In this document: positions 61,001 to 64,000 of the stretch, piece after piece
Position numbering within the stretch: position 1 is the stretch's first letter
How the letters are laid out: the number at the start of each line of letters is the position of its first letter
NCBI GenBank assembly: GCA_019918135.1
Contig: WBZZ01001180.1
Coordinates: 1 to 64,000 of the forward strand
Direction of reading: 5' to 3'
Origin: Paulinella micropora
Lineage: Eukaryota > Cercozoa > Imbricatea > Euglyphida > Paulinellidae
DNA: 64,000 bases
The notes under the pieces: model-generated
Told to the model about the DNA's origin: nothing
The model's input: the letters and a program-made list of their open reading frames with translations, nothing else
Database searches by the model: none
Translations under genes and position numbers: made by a program

Positions 61001-62085
61001 AACAAGGGCTTCAGGAGCTCCTAAATAGCTCAGAGAAGGACCTCGAGGGTTGGAGTTCGACTGTGGACAAGTGGGCCCTTCAGCAGGACGTCAAGATGGT
61101 GCAGCAACTGATGTGGGACAAGCGAGAGGCAGGCAGCGATCTTACTGATGGCCTGCGAGTCATCCTAAGACAAGTCTTTGGAACTAAGGAGTTCCCAAGA
61201 TGGGTAGCCCTTGATGATGCGCATTATAATCTGCTTCGGAGAAGGTTGCTCAGCTGCAACAACCGCCTTCGGTTGTACCGCAGCAAGTTGGTCAGTGGCA
61301 TGTCCCCTCGCTGCTTCTGTTGTCATGATGATGTCAATGAGTCCCTTGCGCACTTCTTATGGGATTGCCCCATGCATGAGGGGAGACGTAAGCAGCTGTT
61401 GCTGAGTATGCAGAGGCTCGGTGGCATGGCTGTGGGGGCTGCTGAGGGGGATGGAGGGAGTGAGGAGGGTGGTGAGGTCGTAGGCGGTGAGGTTGTGGTG
61501 GAGGATGTGTTGCTTGGGCGGGAGCGGGAGGGCTCTGTGCGGCAGGGTTGGGATGATATGTCGCCTGTGGATCAATCACGATTGTTTTGTAAGCTTTTTC
61601 AGGGGAAGTCGCGCTTCCGCAGTAACTTTAGGCTTGCTGCGTTGTTAGGGGTTACAGCGTTGCGTCCCCCTCCAAAGTTGGATGTGTTGTTTGGATCATA
61701 TGTGTCTGAGTGTTGGTCTGCTAGGGAGGGTAAAAGGGAGGAGCTTGGGGTGGAGGATGGGGGCGAGGAGGTGATTGACCTCACTGAGGTTCCATCAGCT
61801 TCTGTCCCACCCTCTCCCCCAAGTGACGTTGATGTTGCGCGGCGCGGCCGTCCGCGCAGTGTGGACGTCCTGGCTAGAGAGAGGGGTTCGGGAGCGCAGC
61901 GTAGTGTCTCCGAGTTCTTCTCTTCAGCTAACACCCTCGCATCTAGCTCTTCATGCACTTCACAGCCCCCATCTGCCCCTGCTGTTGCTGCTATGTCTGT
62001 TTGGTGTTCTGACAATGCGTTGGGATCGGCGGACCCCGGTGACCCAATGGAGGCACATGTCCAGGATCTGGATCTGATGCTATAG
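57667..62085 (+). pseudogene. LINE B ORF2: endonuclease / reverse transcriptase, one stop codon
   Basis: About 1,472 codons in one frame. No ATG lies at the start: the open frame runs in from upstream, and the first ATG is near 57832. Endonuclease at residues ~85-345 (Glu in GAQEH ~119, Asp-x-Asn in ADANAKLG ~234, DTDHKAVWAEL ~337). Reverse transcriptase ~640-930 (NIPKGGDP ~695, VDLRKAF ~780, YADDVALIA ~881). CCHC-like finger CFCCHDD...H...C ~1216. A single TAG at 60499-60501 replaces the Trp seen in LINE A (VVWFRG). The stop codon is about 12 bases before the (TTA)n tail. Confidence 0.92.
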
Positions 62086-62097
62086 TCTGAGGAAGCA

Positions 62098-62098
<1 letters not shown>

Positions 62099-62183
<85 letters not shown>
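62099..62183. repeat. Long (TTA)n tail of LINE B
   Basis: About 28 pure triplets, the longest clean LINE tail in the window, consistent with a young insertion. Confidence 0.9.
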
Positions 62184-62357
62184 GGGAGTACATAGGCCAT
62201 CGGTCCTTTCCATGGGCTGATTGGTATAAAGCTCCTAGAGTAATGTTCTATGCCGTCACTTCCTTTATTCCACCGATTGGTGTGGAGACTTTCCTTATGG
62301 AATGGAGGACTGGATGCACATGGCCTTTTGACTCAGCAATTGGCAGGAGATACACAA
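62184..62357 (+). mobile_element. Family F element, copy 2
   Basis: Matches 55320-55497 with few differences. It begins directly in the LINE B tail. Confidence 0.68.
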
Positions 62358-62382
62358 TTATTATTATTATTATTATTATTTT

Positions 62383-62646
62383 GGACACCGTGATAGCCCA
62401 GTGGTCAAGTTCTACCATCTGGGCCCTGTCGCCATTTCGATTCCCGTCGGTGCCACCAGTATTTTCATTGAACATACCGGTCCGTCTGGACCAGTATTTT
62501 CATTGAACATACCGGTCCGTCTGGAAGTGTTGGGACTGCCCTTGCGGGGGCGTCATTACAGCCTATCGTCAATTCTTCGTACTCCCCTCACGGGTGAGAT
62601 GATGGAGGCGCATGTGCAGAAATGCATCAGCCATTGACAGAAGCAC
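62383..62646 (+). mobile_element. SINE copy 30, long subtype
   Basis: B box changed (ATTTCGATTCC), and the tail box reads GACAGAAGCAC. Confidence 0.84.
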
Positions 62647-62664
62647 TATTATTATTATTATTAG

Positions 62665-63158
62665 TAAATCTGCCTTGGAGTGTTGACTGTGACATATTTG
62701 AGGGAAATCCCGATGAAAAAACCTAGTCACACTTGCTAAACAGAGTTCCAGCCCAATGGCCTCAAGGCGTTAAACTGTGACGCCAACTCATAACCCTTTG
62801 GTGGTAGATGCTGGGGAGGAGGGTCGTTGCGCGCGTAAAAGATCTTAAACTCCGCATATGCTGGTTGATAGCCCAGGACCCAGCAGACACCAGATTGGTA
62901 TGGGTGGGGTTTCGAGGCAGCCCTAGCAACCGCGCTTGGTGTATGCACTTGCACATTCGGTGACGTCTTGCAAGAGGTTGCTGGGACTGCGGAATAACCT
63001 CGGCTTAGTGCAGTCTTGCCCTCAGGAGCTCCATCGGTGGCCCCGATCATCAGGCGAGAGACTGACACGGGGGGGTGGAGGACCTCGAACAAGGGTATTG
63101 GAGGCTTATCTCCGTTGAGGATATGCCATTAGCTGCATCAGTACGCCTCAGATATAGT
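62665..63158 (+). mobile_element. Family E, full unit, first of a dimer
   Basis: 494 bases, joined directly to the next unit at ATATAGT/AAATCTGCC. Confidence 0.75.
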
Positions 63159-63650
63159 AAATCTGCCTTGGAGTGTTGACTGTGACATATTTGAGGGAAA
63201 TCCCGATGAAAAAACCTAGTCACACTTGCTAAACAGAGTTCCAGCCCAATGGCCTCAAGGCGTTAAACTGTGACGCCAACTCATAACCCTTTGGTGGTAG
63301 GTGCTGGGGAGGAGGGTCGTTGCGCGCGTAAAAGATCTTAAACTCCGCATATGCTGGTTGATAGCCCAGGACCCAGCAGACACCAGATTGTTATGGGTGG
63401 GGTTTCGAGGCAGCTCTAGCAACCGCGCTTGGTGTATGCACTTGCACATTCGGTGACGTCTTGCAAGAGGTTGCTGGGACTGCGGAATAACCTCGGCTTA
63501 GTGCAGTCTTGCCCTCAGGAGCTCCATCGGTGGCCCCGATCATCAGGCGAGAGACTGACACGGGGGGGTGGAGGACCTCGAACAAGGGTATTGGAGGCTT
63601 ATGTCCGTTGAGGATATGCCATTAGCTGCATCAGTACGCCTCAGATATAG
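63159..63650 (+). mobile_element. Family E, full unit, second of the dimer
   Basis: Ends ATATAGTA then (TTA)n at 63651-63721. The two units differ at only a few positions. Confidence 0.75.
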
Positions 63651-63652
63651 TA

Positions 63653-63698
<46 letters not shown>

Positions 63699-63722
63699 AA
63701 TTATTATTATTGTTATTGTTAT

Positions 63723-63989
63723 GGACACCGTGATAGCCCAGTGGTCAAGTTCTACCAATCTGGGCCCTGTCGCCAGTTCGATTCCCGTCGGTGCCACCAG
63801 TATTTTCATTGAACATACCGGTCCGTCTGGACCAGTATTTTCATTGAACATACCGGTCCGTCTGGAAGTGTTGGAACTGCCCTTGCGGGGGTGTCATTAG
63901 AGCCTATCGTCAATTCTTCGCACTCACCTCACGGGTGAGACGATGGAGGCGCATGTGCAGAAATGCATCAGCCATTGACAGAGAAGCAC
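63723..63989 (+). mobile_element. SINE copy 31, long subtype
   Basis: One extra A in the head (CTACCAATCTGGG) and CGCACTCACC in the body. Its tail runs off the window edge. Confidence 0.84.
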
Positions 63990-64000
63990 TATTATTGTTA

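Larger units (their letters stand above)
55998..62098 (+). mobile_element. LINE B: full-length, near-intact APE-type LINE
   Basis: 6.1 kb from CTGGAGGTGTGCACAAGATG to GAGGAAGCATA and (TTA)n. Sister of LINE A in inverted orientation. The 5' untranslated region (55998-56987) is rich in inverted repeats: GGTGACCGC/GCGGTCACC near 56061-56087, GGCATTTACTCGG with CCGAGTAAATGCC (about 56111 and 56240), and GAAGATAGGATT with AATCCTATCTTC (about 56328 and 56402). Only one stop in ORF2 and one lost base in ORF1 separate it from an open element. Confidence 0.92.

Overview
The window is nuclear DNA of a eukaryote, most likely a protist or alga. It carries APE-type LINEs, tRNA-derived SINEs, an LTR element and a Polinton/Maverick, and it shows no bacterial operon structure. 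The species cannot be named from the sequence. I find no convincing single-copy host gene: almost everything recognisable is a mobile element or a simple repeat.

Layout. 1-390: G-rich tandem repeat. 390-11580: elements inserted in minus orientation and separated by (TAA)n, namely SINE copies, LINE A (2391-8424), element D1 (8476-9100) and more SINEs. 11581-12940: three kinds of tandem repeat. 13017-15240: plus-oriented D2, SINE, family E and SINE. 15240-16904: AT-rich flank with a palindromic MITE. 16911-37454: a 20.5-kb Polinton with 290-bp terminal inverted repeats and a 6-bp target duplication (GATATA). 37580-41169: an LTR element with gag-like remains only; a second MITE lies in its 3' part. 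41170-42420: AT-rich sequence, then (GTT)n. 42421-44178: SINE array. 44206-53377: LINE C, interrupted by a copia-like fossil. 53378-55997: dense nest of truncated LINE ends and SINE, E and F copies. 55998-62098: LINE B, a near-intact sister of LINE A lying in inverted orientation to it. 62099-64000: F, SINE, an E dimer and SINE.

How the parts fit. Two related LINE families (A/B and C) code for an RNA-binding-like N-terminal region, an APE endonuclease, a reverse transcriptase and a CCHC finger. Their reading frames run to within about 10-15 bases of a (TTA)n tail. The non-coding families (SINE, D, E, F) share a short signature with the LINE 3' ends (GGAGGC-R-CATG type) just before the same (TTA)n tail. 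D also shares the LINE A/B 5' head. This suggests one retrotransposition machine that recognises the common tail and re-inserts into existing (TTA)n tracts, building head-to-tail nests.

The Polinton is AT-rich, unlike its GC-richer surroundings. It has a complete-looking Polinton gene set: protein-primed PolB, integrase, packaging ATPase, adenain-like protease, capsid proteins and a trimeric-fibre gene with a peptidase S74-type chaperone. Several genes are broken. Its gene boundaries are marked by a distinctive family of paired hairpins. Coordinates of repeats were set by eye and are good to a few bases.
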